This document shows, one piece after another, positions 33,431-41,166 of a stretch of 64,000 bases of DNA. The DNA is taken from positions 744,001 to 808,000 of the forward strand of contig NZ_CP135275.1 of NCBI RefSeq assembly GCF_032302195.1, read 5' to 3'. Positions within the stretch are counted from its first letter, which is position 1, and each line of letters starts with the position of its first letter. The notes under the pieces were generated by a model, which was not told where the DNA came from, did no database searches, and saw only the letters and a program-made list of their open reading frames with translations. Position numbers and translations under genes: made by a program. Origin of the DNA: Paenibacillus sp. MMS20-IR301 (GTDB lineage Bacteria > Bacillota > Bacilli > Paenibacillales > Paenibacillaceae).

Positions 33431-33748
33431 ATGGGAGAACATCAGCTGACAATGTGCCCGCGGTTTGAAACGGCCTTTTCTTTTCTGGGCAAACGCTGGA
33501 ACGGTCTAATCATTCAGACTTTGATGAGCGGTCCTAAGCGCTTCAAGGATATATCCGGACTGATTCCGTCAATGAGCGATAAGATGCTGTCTGAACGTAT
33601 GAAGGATCTGGAATGTGAAGGCATTCTGGTACGTCACGTGTACCCGGAGACCCCGGTGCGCATCGAATACGAGCTGACCGAGAAAGGCCGTGCGCTGGAG
33701 CCGGTTATGCAGCAGATTCAGACCTGGGCCGAAAGCTGGGTCGAGTAA
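33431..33748 (+). CDS. HxlR family redox regulator, YodB-like
   Basis: The 105-residue winged-helix protein carries MCPRFETAFSFLGKRWNGLI near its start and GPKRFKDIS, ERMKDLE and PETPVRIEYELTEKG further on, all close to Bacillus subtilis YodB. YodB senses quinones and diamide through Cys6; the equivalent here is C9. YodB also has two C-terminal cysteines. This protein ends at WVE before that region and has only C9. ATG 33431 is seven bases after AGAGGTG. A terminator follows. It probably controls a quinone or azo reductase elsewhere or itself. Confidence 0.83.
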   Translation: MGEHQLTMCPRFETAFSFLGKRWNGLIIQTLMSGPKRFKDISGLIPSMSDKMLSERMKDLECEGILVRHVYPETPVRIEYELTEKGRALEPVMQQIQTWAESWVE

Positions 33749-33770
33749 CAGCGTTTCATGTGTAATGCCA

Positions 33771-33803
33771 GCCCCTTGCCGGTCTCCGGTTAAGGGGTTT
33801 TTT
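33771..33803 (+). terminator. terminator of the YodB-like gene
   Basis: CCCCTT (33772-33777) pairs with AAGGGG (33792-33797) around an inner CCGG-TCT-CCGG, followed by six T residues. Confidence 0.8.
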
Positions 33804-33903
33804 CAAGAAAGCAGCCAGTCACGTAACCGTTGTACAAGTGACTAGCTAAACGTTACGGACAGGGGAGACGTTAAGCCTGCGGAAAGGCAGCAGAGTGCAG
33901 GAC

Positions 33904-34039
33904 CTTAAGGACACCAGCGCCGTTATTTCACCCGAAAAGCGGAGTTAGCCCATGAAAAGCGGCGGACAAGGGCCGTGGAGTCCGTTAAGACTGCCTAAAA
34001 GGCCTATTTCGAGCGCATAAGGGCTGTGGTGTCCATAAG
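33904..34039. repeat. 136-bp element with terminal inverted repeats
   Basis: The ends, CTTAAGGACACCA on the left and TGGTGTCCATAAG on the right, are inverted copies that extend inward with matches at 15 of 18 positions (GGACACCA...GCC.TTAT). The inside contains repeated GAAAAGCGG and a GGAGTCCGTTAAG motif. It carries no frame of note. Size and ends fit a palindromic intergenic repeat or MITE-like element, and I recall similar segments in Paenibacillus genomes. Confidence 0.6.
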
Positions 34040-34302
34040 GGGCAGAATTGGATTGATTTGACTTGCTTGGCGGGTAATGTACGCGGGCATACTAATATCC
34101 TAATTCAACATTTGGCTTTCCAGTTCAAGCTGTATAGTAAGAAAGTATAGAATAGAGTGAAACGGCAGGTGCGGGGCTTTAAACCCTCATACGCGTTGTA
34201 ATCCGGATCATTTTATTTTGCAATCTGCTAAATAAAACTTGCACTGTGTCCAAACCTGTGTAATATAATAGAACAAAATCATACTCAGAATGTGTGGAAG
34301 TT

Positions 34303-34486
34303 CTAACAAAAGTAGGAAGAGCCTAAGCATCCGATAAATAGTTGAGCGGATAGTATGCTTACGAAGCAAGTTTTGCCGTAGTGGACTCGTAGGAGGCTAT
34401 GCTAACAAAACTAAGCATATGCTTCCGGTGTAAGTTTTGTACGAAGCAGATTCGTAGGAGGCTATGCTAACAAAACTTTTAGGAGG
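34303..34486 (+). repeat. tandem-repeat leader before the gene at 34495
   Basis: A 26-bp unit at 34387-34412 is repeated at 34452-34477, 65 bp apart; it contains TCGTAGGAGGCTATGC and ends CTAACAAAACT. CTAACAAAA also occurs at about 34303. AAGTTTTG (34432-34439) pairs with CAAAACTT (34471-34478) around a hairpin TACGAA-GCAGA-TTCGTA. A similar but degenerate pairing occurs in the first unit. A further hairpin pairs TAAGCATCCG with CGGATAGTATGCTTA (34324-34361). AGGAGG therefore occurs three times, of which the last (34481) is the real ribosome site. Confidence 0.6.
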
Positions 34487-34494
34487 CGATAATC

Positions 34495-35217
34495 ATGACC
34501 ATCACCTTGTTTTCCCGGGAAATTACCTATGGAAAAAAAGATGTCGCCGAGCTGGAGAACGCTTCAATCAGAGTGCAGCTGATGTATGACCGGGTGCTCC
34601 ACATGCTGCACAGCTATCTTCCCGGTTCCCTGTGGAATAGCTGGATCGGTGTACCCTATGAGATTATTTCCTCCCTGTACAAAGGGGATAATGACAGCGG
34701 CAGCGTGTTCCAGAAATGGATTCAAAGCCCGTCCGGCTGGAAATGCATCGGCTGTGAACGGCATTGTCTGGAGCCTGCGGAGGCCGGCGGCGGAGAATCG
34801 TCTGCACCGCAGCGCCGGTTCACCTTCCATAACGGGAGCAGCCAGAGCATGGTCCTGCAGGCCGTAATCTGGTCGATGTATGAGAATACCCTGCTGTTTC
34901 AGCCCTACCTGGGTGATGAGGCTTTTCTGGACGCTGAGGATTTAGAACTGATTTCTGCGTATTTTGTACCCACCTATTTGACGCCCGCCCCGCTGCTTGA
35001 AATCAATAAACCCTCCAAAGCTTATAAGGACAAAAATATGCAAATCTATCAGGAATGGATCTCCGCACCGGATCTGGTGCTGCAATGGAACGGCGGACTG
35101 ACTGAAGGCAGATGGATGACCGGGGTCTACGTGGACCATTCAAGGTTTGCGGGTCTCGGGCCTTATCTGAAGGATGCGCAAGGGAAGCGGACCTATATGC
35201 GGGCGACTGTCCAATAA
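34495..35217 (+). CDS. hypothetical protein behind a structured leader
   Basis: The 240-residue product has no signal peptide or clear membrane helix. A cysteine cluster C84-x2-C87-x3-C91 (WKCIGCERHC) could bind metal. Other parts are rich in aromatic residues (QMVLQAVIWSMYENTLLFQPYLGD-like region). I do not recognise it. ATG 34495 is eight bases after AGGAGG, the third copy of this motif in the repeat leader. It ends at a strong bidirectional terminator. Confidence 0.72.
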   Translation: MTITLFSREITYGKKDVAELENASIRVQLMYDRVLHMLHSYLPGSLWNSWIGVPYEIISSLYKGDNDSGSVFQKWIQSPSGWKCIGCERHCLEPAEAGGGESSAPQRRFTFHNGSSQSMVLQAVIWSMYENTLLFQPYLGDEAFLDAEDLELISAYFVPTYLTPAPLLEINKPSKAYKDKNMQIYQEWISAPDLVLQWNGGLTEGRWMTGVYVDHSRFAGLGPYLKDAQGKRTYMRATVQ

Positions 35218-35228
35218 ATACTGCCATA

Positions 35229-35272
35229 ACAAAAACTTGAAAGGTGTGTGAGCCCTTCAAGTTTTTTTGTTA
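35229..35272. terminator. bidirectional terminator
   Basis: AACTTGAAGG-type arms (35235-35244 and 35252-35262) are flanked by A residues on the left and seven T residues on the right, so it works for both convergent genes. Confidence 0.88.
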
Positions 35273-35282
35273 TGCCAGTTAT

Positions 35283-35945
35283 CTAAATGGTCCAATGGAC
35301 ATGGCTGATGCCAACCAGGTACCATTCATCTTTATAGAATTCAAATATAAGCCTCAGGCTGGAAAACAGCATACCGGTGATATCATTTGATTCTGAGCCG
35401 CTGAAGTAATATTCAGAAAAAATGGCATCAGGGTAAACCTCCCTAAGATTATTAGTCGAACTGCTGGAGGCAATGAACTGATTATAGGCGATTTTCTCCG
35501 CATTGGCATAATCACGGTCATATACAAACTGGTTCAGGTATTCTTTTAAAGTAAGCTTCATTGGGAAGCCGGTACCGTCGTATGCCCCCCATTCAAATAC
35601 CGTATCCTTCTGAATCAGAGGTGCCAGCTGTTCTCCCTTGAAGATCAAATCAGCGGTTGGCAGAATTGTAGCATCCGGAGAGAAACGGACTCCCTTAACC
35701 GGATGAACCAGAGTCCCGAGTGTCTTCATATCTGAATCTTTAAGTGCTTTGATTACCAGCTGCGACCTTGGGGCAATGATCTTTTCTGCTTCAGCCGGAC
35801 TGAACTGTGCACCTGAAGACCGGTTCGCGGTAACAATTGTATTCACCGGAATTACCGCCCGGTCAAGTGCTGAAGCATAACTTTCATTCACCCACCCCAG
35901 GACTCCAAGACCAGCCAGCAGAGCAATGGCCGTTTTTTTAAGCAT
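35283..35945 (-). CDS. secreted hypothetical protein
   Basis: The 220-residue product has a signal peptide (residues 1-24, LLAGLGVLGWVNESYASA) and a mature part with NTF2-like hints: FEWGAYDGTGFPMKLTLKEYLNQF in the middle and LIFEFYKDEWYLVGISHVHWTI at the end. Similar secreted Paenibacillus proteins are uncharacterised. AAGGAGGG lies 12 bases before the ATG, slightly far. It stands between two convergent or divergent single genes. Confidence 0.68.
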   Translation of the reverse strand: MLKKTAIALLAGLGVLGWVNESYASALDRAVIPVNTIVTANRSSGAQFSPAEAEKIIAPRSQLVIKALKDSDMKTLGTLVHPVKGVRFSPDATILPTADLIFKGEQLAPLIQKDTVFEWGAYDGTGFPMKLTLKEYLNQFVYDRDYANAEKIAYNQFIASSSSTNNLREVYPDAIFSEYYFSGSESNDITGMLFSSLRLIFEFYKDEWYLVGISHVHWTI

Positions 35946-36021
35946 TTACTTCGGGCTCCCTCCTTCAAGTTATCACTGTATCTTTGCCCCTCCCGTACTT
36001 ATTCTATACACTATTTTCTGA

Positions 36022-36906
36022 TTAGAGCAGGGTGATAGCTGCATCTCCTGCCCTATGGAGAAAACCAGTCTGTCCTGTGGTTGTGACCTGCACAAAGTCA
36101 AAAACAGCAAGTGCACCCGGACCGGAGATGTCACCAGCAGGACTGGGAATATACCAGCGGTGGACAATGACAGGGGTACCCTTTGTCAACAGCGTAGAGC
36201 CAGCATCAAAAGCAGGCGAGCTGTACAGCTCAGTATCTGTAGTGGTGAGATGAATCCGTTTTGTCCAGAGAGGGATTAAATCCATCCGCATAAGGCTGAG
36301 TCTGGCACTATCCGCCACATTTGCATCCGGGTCATTCCGTAAGGTCTGTTCCAGGGCTGACCTCACGCCAGCACCTGTTCCAATTCTCCCCAGGCTCTTA
36401 ACCGCAGAATCACGGATGGTGCTGCAGGAATGGTTCAGCAATTGCGTTAAGTAAGGTACAGCCGTTTGACCCATAGCCTCCCACAGGAATTCCTCCCGGT
36501 ATAGGGCTTCACCCCAAATGGAGTTAATGGAGTCGCAATCCTCTGGTCTGATATTCCAGCTGTTATAGAGCGCCACAGGATCTACTTGATAGGTACTGAC
36601 TAACAGCTCGGCTCCGGCAGTGATGAGGTCGGGATTAGTGATTTGATTTGCTTGTATTAAGGTGTGGGGGGTAGTGGAGAATTGCTGAGACAGACACCAG
36701 AGCGAGTCACCCGGCATGACTACATAATAGGGGGAACCGCCGGCTTTGGGCAGCGGGGTGTTAGGATCGGGAATGATAAGGGGAATACCGGTGACAATGT
36801 AATCGGGATTACAGATAACATTCGCTGCCAGAATGGCGGGCACAGTGGTTTGGAAGCGCTTGGCGATTGCCGATAAATGATCCCCGTGTTGCACAATATA
36901 CAGCAT
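36022..36906 (-). CDS. LysM protein with HEAT-type and SH3-type regions
   Basis: The 294-residue product starts directly with a LysM domain (residues 2-47, YIVQHGDHLSAIAKRFQTT) and has a second one at 60-106 (YYVVMPGDSLWCLSQQFSTT). A HEAT-like pair follows (TAVPYLTQLLNHSCSTIRDS, RSALEQTLRNDPDANVADSA), then a C-terminal SH3-like barrel (residues 215-290). LysM domains bind peptidoglycan or chitin. There is no signal peptide, so it may be a spore-coat or lysis-released protein. AAAGAGGG precedes the ATG. It diverges from another LysM protein at 37084. Confidence 0.78.
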   Translation of the reverse strand: MLYIVQHGDHLSAIAKRFQTTVPAILAANVICNPDYIVTGIPLIIPDPNTPLPKAGGSPYYVVMPGDSLWCLSQQFSTTPHTLIQANQITNPDLITAGAELLVSTYQVDPVALYNSWNIRPEDCDSINSIWGEALYREEFLWEAMGQTAVPYLTQLLNHSCSTIRDSAVKSLGRIGTGAGVRSALEQTLRNDPDANVADSARLSLMRMDLIPLWTKRIHLTTTDTELYSSPAFDAGSTLLTKGTPVIVHRWYIPSPAGDISGPGALAVFDFVQVTTTGQTGFLHRAGDAAITLL

Positions 36907-37083
36907 GAATACAGCCCTCTTTCATAAAAAAATGCGGGCATTAAAAGCATTATCCGCCCAGGCTACAGTCTATGCGTTCCTTTGCAGGATGGGCACATGC
37001 AAATTAATTCATGAAAATTGCTATAATTTTGAATATGCCCAATATACATGAGAGGTCAAGAATATTTTGGTGGAGGGATGAAC

Positions 37084-37881
37084 ATGTCTTCTGCATCAAC
37101 GCTTGTATATAGGATGTCAAATGCTGAGAATCTTAGTGCTATTGCTGTAAAGTTTAATGTGAATATTGATGAGCTTGCCCGGAGTAACGCGCTTCCGGCT
37201 AATTATTCTCCAGAAGAGAGTCCGGTTATGCTCACCATTCCCGGCCTGAGCCTTGAGATTCCCGGTGTCTACTATAATGTGAATTCCAATGAACATCTGT
37301 ACAGCATAGGTTTTCGTTTCTTGGCTTCCCCGAACCTGATTGCAGGGATTAATCCGTCTATTCTTAACGCGAACCGGGTTTATATCGGCCAGAAGCTCCG
37401 GGTTCCAGCTTTCATTCATACTGCCGGCATTAACGATACATTAACGGACATTGCTAATCTCCGGGGCATCCCCTTTACCTATCTGGCCCGGATTAATGAG
37501 GATAGACCCGGCTTTACCTACGAACAATTGCCTGAAGGCTTCGATGTGTTGATTCCGCTCCCCTCCTCCAAAGGGACACTTATCACCCAGCCTGTTCCGG
37601 GTACGCGAATCGGGGATGATGTTAGTTTAACGCGGATTCAAGGTGTGGCCTCAGAATTTGAAGGCAACTTTCTGTACCGTGTGCTTGACGAAGATAACCA
37701 TGTGCTGATGGAAGGGGCCGGAACGGCACCCTGGACAGGAAATACAACTTTTGGCGCATTCGATTTTCCGCTTGATCTCACCTCGCCTCCAACTACTCCA
37801 AGAGGTAAAATACTCATCTTTGCCTATAACGAAAGCAGCGGCAGCTTAATCGATCTGGCAGAAACGCGGATATACTTTTAG
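37084..37881 (+). CDS. LysM protein with C-terminal Gmad2 domain
   Basis: The 265-residue product has two or three LysM repeats (about 7-55, 62-106 and a weaker one at 108-154: YNVNSNEHLYSIGFRFLASP, AGINDTLTDIANLRGIPFTY). The C-terminal domain (165-265) has VSLTRIQGVASEFEGNFLYR and GKILIFAYNESSGS as in Gmad2, the Ig-like domain of spore germination proteins. No signal peptide is present. ATG 37084 is six bases after GGAGGG. The divergent partner at 36906 is also a LysM protein; both may act at the spore surface. Confidence 0.8.
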   Translation: MSSASTLVYRMSNAENLSAIAVKFNVNIDELARSNALPANYSPEESPVMLTIPGLSLEIPGVYYNVNSNEHLYSIGFRFLASPNLIAGINPSILNANRVYIGQKLRVPAFIHTAGINDTLTDIANLRGIPFTYLARINEDRPGFTYEQLPEGFDVLIPLPSSKGTLITQPVPGTRIGDDVSLTRIQGVASEFEGNFLYRVLDEDNHVLMEGAGTAPWTGNTTFGAFDFPLDLTSPPTTPRGKILIFAYNESSGSLIDLAETRIYF

Positions 37882-37930
37882 CGATATTGGGTATTTGGAG
37901 CAAATCCTCTAAATCGAAGGAGGCTTGTGT

Positions 37931-39256
37931 ATGGCCTGGACCAGCGGCTTAACAGGGCGTATCCTAGAACAAGGTACTCCAGGTTATGAAGAAGCCCGGC
38001 GCAATTATAATTCCCGGTTCTCTAAGTTTCCTAAGCTTATCGTGTATTGCCTGGAGCCTGCCGATGCTGCAAATGCGGTCAGCTGGGCCAAAAAACAAAG
38101 GATGGATTTCCGGGTACGCTGTGGAGGACATAGTTACGAGGCATACTCAAATATTGACGGGGGACTTGTCATAGATGTGAGTGAGCTGACACATCTGAAA
38201 GTGGATAAAGCTGCAGGTACAGCGCGGGTTGGAGCAGGGTTTCGTCTAAAAATGCTCTATGAAGCTTTATGGAAGTTCGGCTTTACGCTGCCCGGAGGCT
38301 CCTGCCCGTCAGTAGGGGTTGCCGGGTTAACGCTTGGAGGCGGATACGGCTTTTTATCAAGGGCATTCGGCATGCTCTGTGATGCAGTTCAGGAAATCGA
38401 ACTTGTTGATGCCAATGGCGTGCTGATTCGTGCGAATGAAACGCTAAGAAGTGATTTATTCTGGGCATGCTGCGGCGGAAGCGGCGGGAACTTCGGCATT
38501 GTGACCACTTTTACCTTTCGTTTGTATCCCATCGGTGATGTTGCCCAGTTCAGTGCATCCTGGGATCATACTGAACTGGAGAAAGTGATCCGTTTCTGGC
38601 AGGACTGGGCTCCCCATGCAGATTCCCGTCTGACTTCCGGTCTTGAGCTTCCCGCCAAAGGTCTCGGTGATGTAACAGCCAAAGGGATATTTACCGGACT
38701 GGAAAAGGATTTGCGGAAAACCGTGCGGCCGCTCCAGGAGGCTGTTCCGCCCAAGCAGCTGACTTTCCGGTCATCCACCTGGATTGAAGCCATCCGCAAG
38801 CTCGGCGGTAATGAGATCAGGCAGGCCAGGTTCAAGAACAGTTCGGCCTACATCTATAAACCTTTTACAGAGCATGCGCTTCAAATATTATCTGATAACC
38901 TGCAGGCTGCCCCTGGTAACGGCAACCTTGCCAGTCTTGTTGCCTACAGAGGTGCAATCAGTGAAGTATCTCCGGAGGCTACAGCCTTTCCCCACCGCGA
39001 AGCCCTGTTTGTGATTCAGTATCAGTCTTATTGGCGGAGCAGTGATGATGCCTCAGCCCGTATCGGGTGGATTGAGCATTTCAGGGAATCCATGCTGCCC
39101 TTTACCCAAGGAGCATACTCCAATTACTGCGACAGCCTGATTTCTGACTGGCCGGTTTTATATTTCGGCAGTAATCTGGCCAGGCTTAAACGTGTTAAAC
39201 AAGCGTATGATCCTGACAATCTCTTCCGGTACGAACAAAGTATCCCCCTGCCGTAG
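37931..39256 (+). CDS. FAD-linked oxidase with bicovalent flavin sites (BBE-like)
   Basis: The 441-residue protein has an FAD-binding PCMH domain (about 33-205) and a C-terminal berberine-bridge motif (YDPDNLFRYEQSI). Two flavin anchors are visible: H67 in RCGGHSYEAYS and C125 in GGSCPSVGVAGLTLGGG, so the FAD is probably attached twice. Related enzymes oxidise sugars or alkaloid-like compounds; Bacillus YgaK is similar in size. AAGGAGG lies seven bases before ATG 37931. No signal peptide. Confidence 0.9.
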   Translation: MAWTSGLTGRILEQGTPGYEEARRNYNSRFSKFPKLIVYCLEPADAANAVSWAKKQRMDFRVRCGGHSYEAYSNIDGGLVIDVSELTHLKVDKAAGTARVGAGFRLKMLYEALWKFGFTLPGGSCPSVGVAGLTLGGGYGFLSRAFGMLCDAVQEIELVDANGVLIRANETLRSDLFWACCGGSGGNFGIVTTFTFRLYPIGDVAQFSASWDHTELEKVIRFWQDWAPHADSRLTSGLELPAKGLGDVTAKGIFTGLEKDLRKTVRPLQEAVPPKQLTFRSSTWIEAIRKLGGNEIRQARFKNSSAYIYKPFTEHALQILSDNLQAAPGNGNLASLVAYRGAISEVSPEATAFPHREALFVIQYQSYWRSSDDASARIGWIEHFRESMLPFTQGAYSNYCDSLISDWPVLYFGSNLARLKRVKQAYDPDNLFRYEQSIPLP

Positions 39257-39274
39257 GCTTACAACCGGAAGATT

Positions 39275-39303
39275 TTGATCCGTTCATTAAAATTAAATAT
39301 ATT
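39275..39303 (+). promoter_or_regulatory. sigma-A promoter of the ric gene
   Basis: TTGATC (39275-39280), a 17-bp A/T-rich spacer and TATATT (39298-39303). A weak dyad AGTGC-N6-TCACT (39305-39320) sits at the expected transcription start. Confidence 0.65.
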
Positions 39304-39401
39304 TAGTGCGTACAATCACTAATCCGGCCTGCAGCCAGTGTTAAGGTGTAAAGGTGATCAAGAGCAACAACCTATACCAACAACACGAGGGAGGGGCCAT
39401 C

Positions 39402-40127
39402 ATGGCGTCCAATCAATTAAACGATATAACTGTTCAACCGGGATTTTCCTCTGAAACCATGGTTAGAGACATCGTTCTGCAGTTCCCGAAAGCTGCGGAT
39501 TATTTCAAAGGACAACGCATTGATTTCTGCTGCGGAGGCGCGAAGCCGCTCACTGAAGCAGCTGCCGAGAAGGGGCTGGATGCAGACGTAATGATCCAGG
39601 AACTGAATAAGCTGCGGGAAGAGCATCCGGTGCTTGAAGAAGATACAGCCTGGAACGAGGCTTCTTCCGAAGATCTGGTACATTATATCGTAAACAAGCA
39701 TCACCGCTACCTGCGTGAGGAGCTTCCTTTAATCAGCCAGAACGTAACCAAAGTATTCCGCGTACATGGTGAAGATTCCCCGCATTTAGGTGAAATGCAC
39801 CGTCTGTTCAACCTGCTGCGTGAGGATCTGCTTCAGCATACCGCTAAGGAAGAGGAAACCGAATTCCCGAAAATGCTGGCTTATACACAGAATCCGAGCG
39901 AAGAAGGACTTGCTGAGCTCCGCGGACTGCTGGCTAATCTGGAAGCAGAGCATGACGGTGCCGGTGAGATTCTGCGTGAGCTGCGCAGAGTAACCAATGA
40001 CTACACACCGCCAGCACATGCCTGCACAACTTACCGTTTGACCTATGCCCGGCTTGAAGAGCTGGAAGGTATGACCTTCGAGCATGTGCATCTGGAGAAC
40101 AATATCCTGTTTCTGCGTTACCAATAA
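39402..40127 (+). CDS. ric: iron-sulfur cluster repair di-iron protein
   Basis: The 241-residue protein is of the RIC/ScdA/YtfE family, which repairs Fe-S clusters damaged by nitric oxide or peroxide. The ScdA N-terminal domain (residues 18-70) has GQRIDFCCGG with C43 and C44. The hemerythrin-like domain follows with iron-ligand histidines (VNKHHRYLREELP, EMHRLF, LQHTAKEEETEFP, EAEHDGAG, FEHVHLENNILF). ATG 39402 follows GGGAGGGG. Its location next to the nitrite reductase operon fits a role against NO. Confidence 0.94.
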   Translation: MASNQLNDITVQPGFSSETMVRDIVLQFPKAADYFKGQRIDFCCGGAKPLTEAAAEKGLDADVMIQELNKLREEHPVLEEDTAWNEASSEDLVHYIVNKHHRYLREELPLISQNVTKVFRVHGEDSPHLGEMHRLFNLLREDLLQHTAKEEETEFPKMLAYTQNPSEEGLAELRGLLANLEAEHDGAGEILRELRRVTNDYTPPAHACTTYRLTYARLEELEGMTFEHVHLENNILFLRYQ

Positions 40128-40141
40128 GCTGTTATGGTTGC

Positions 40142-40167
40142 AAAAGCTCCTACGGGGGCTTTTTTGT
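40142..40167 (+). terminator. ric terminator
   Basis: AAAGCTCC and GGGGGCTTT form a short stem with a TACG loop, followed by a T tract. Confidence 0.8.
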
Positions 40168-40260
40168 CATTCACATAGTGCAGAAATAATTTGAGAACAG
40201 CCCTCTGATGCGTTATCCTTAAAGAGTCATGGATACTACAGAAGAAGGCGGTGCCGTGGA

Positions 40261-40962
40261 ATGTCCACCCACTCGATATGGCGCTTGCTGCTGGGCTTGA
40301 TCGTTGTTATGACATTAGGCGGCTGCAGCTCGGCTCTGGGATCAGGAAATGCCGGCAGCGGTGCCGGAAATGCAAATAATCAGATTACATTGTCTGTCCT
40401 GGTCGGCGAGCTTAATCTGGCCGGTACCGCCGGAAGACTGCTTACCGAAGCGTATACGGACGGCAATACAATGATAGATTTGTTACGCAAGAGCGGGGTA
40501 GCCGCATTTGCTGCAGATGGCTATAGCATTACGGAGGTTAACCGGATAACGCTAAGTTCCGGGCTGATGTGGGAGATCCAGGTGAACGGCAAAAAGCTCA
40601 CAGACTGGAACAGTAAAGTGGAACGCGGTTCAGCTATTGCCTTGACAGTAAAAGCTGCGGATGCCGGGGCTCAGCTCCAGCCAATAATTATTACGGTGAA
40701 CGGAGGGAGCGAGCAGCCGGAGCTGACACATTCACATGTACTCCCTTATACCGAAGAACTGACGGTGAGAGGACTCATGAAGAAGAGCGGGATGATCACC
40801 CTGGCCGAAGATAACAAAACGATCCTAACCGTTATGGATTATGCGCGGCTGAGCAATGAAGAATGGAAGCTGAAGGTGAACGACAAGGGCCTGCTTGGCA
40901 ATGGCATGGATATGAAGCTCAGGCCGCAGGATAAGCTGGAAATCGCATTGATTCTGAAATAG
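40261..40962 (+). CDS. lipoprotein with two DUF4430-like domains
   Basis: The 233-residue product has a lipoprotein signal ending LGGC (Cys22) and a Gly/Asn linker. Two similar domains follow (about 42-130 and 138-233), each with the pattern of a short helix, W-x-x-x-V-N-x-K/D and a final strand (WEIQVNGKKLTDW, WKLKVNDKGLLGN). This resembles DUF4430/transcobalamin-like C-terminal folds found in surface proteins. The function is unknown. The ribosome site AAGGCGGTG is weak. It lies between ric and nasD with its own terminator. Confidence 0.72.
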   Translation: MSTHSIWRLLLGLIVVMTLGGCSSALGSGNAGSGAGNANNQITLSVLVGELNLAGTAGRLLTEAYTDGNTMIDLLRKSGVAAFAADGYSITEVNRITLSSGLMWEIQVNGKKLTDWNSKVERGSAIALTVKAADAGAQLQPIIITVNGGSEQPELTHSHVLPYTEELTVRGLMKKSGMITLAEDNKTILTVMDYARLSNEEWKLKVNDKGLLGNGMDMKLRPQDKLEIALILK

Positions 40963-40995
40963 TGCTGAGTCTATCACCTGCGTTCAGTTAATAGT

Positions 40996-41034
40996 AAAAG
41001 GGTTTCTGTGCGGAACGCATGGAGATCCTTTTTT
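40996..41034 (+). terminator. terminator of the DUF4430 lipoprotein gene
   Basis: AAAAGGGTTTC pairs with GAGATCCTTTT (two wobble pairs) around a 14-base loop and merges into TTTTTT. Confidence 0.7.
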
Positions 41035-41046
41035 ATATGAATTATT

Positions 41047-41083
41047 TGTGAAAAGATTCACATCTAATGTGATTGCAATCACA
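41047..41083. promoter_or_regulatory. two tandem FNR boxes
   Basis: TGTGAAAAGATTCACA (41047-41062) and TGTGATTGCAATCACA (41068-41083) both match TGTGA-N6-TCACA perfectly. Their centres are 21 bp apart, two helical turns. The proximal centre lies 30.5 bp before the -10 (41106), so it is near -41.5 or -42.5 from the start. Confidence 0.85.
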
Positions 41084-41105
41084 AAGGTGCCTTAATTTTA
41101 AAAAG

Positions 41106-41111
41106 TATAAT
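41106..41111 (+). promoter_or_regulatory. -10 hexamer of the nasD promoter
   Basis: TATAAT at 41106-41111 with no recognisable -35, as expected for an activator-dependent promoter. Confidence 0.75.
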
Positions 41112-41166
41112 TTCTGTATCAAGCAGGCTTGTGAGGATATCCGAGTCTCTAAGGAGGGTCTTACCA

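Larger units (their letters stand above)
33749..34494. other. 746-base region without a protein gene
   Basis: From left to right it holds a terminator (33771-33803), a palindrome-rich stretch, a 136-bp element with terminal inverted repeats (33904-34039), an AT-rich stretch, and a tandem-repeat leader (34303-34494) before the gene at 34495. No frame with a convincing ribosome site longer than about 25 codons was found. Confidence 0.65.

Noticed and set aside
34387..34477. CRISPR-like direct repeat
   Set aside because: Only two full copies, spacing unlike CRISPR, no cas genes, and the repeat contains a ribosome-site-like motif within a leader.
39305..39320. FNR box at the ric promoter (AGTGC-N6-TCACT)
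   Set aside because: Only the right half is close to consensus, and it lies at the transcription start, not at an activating position.
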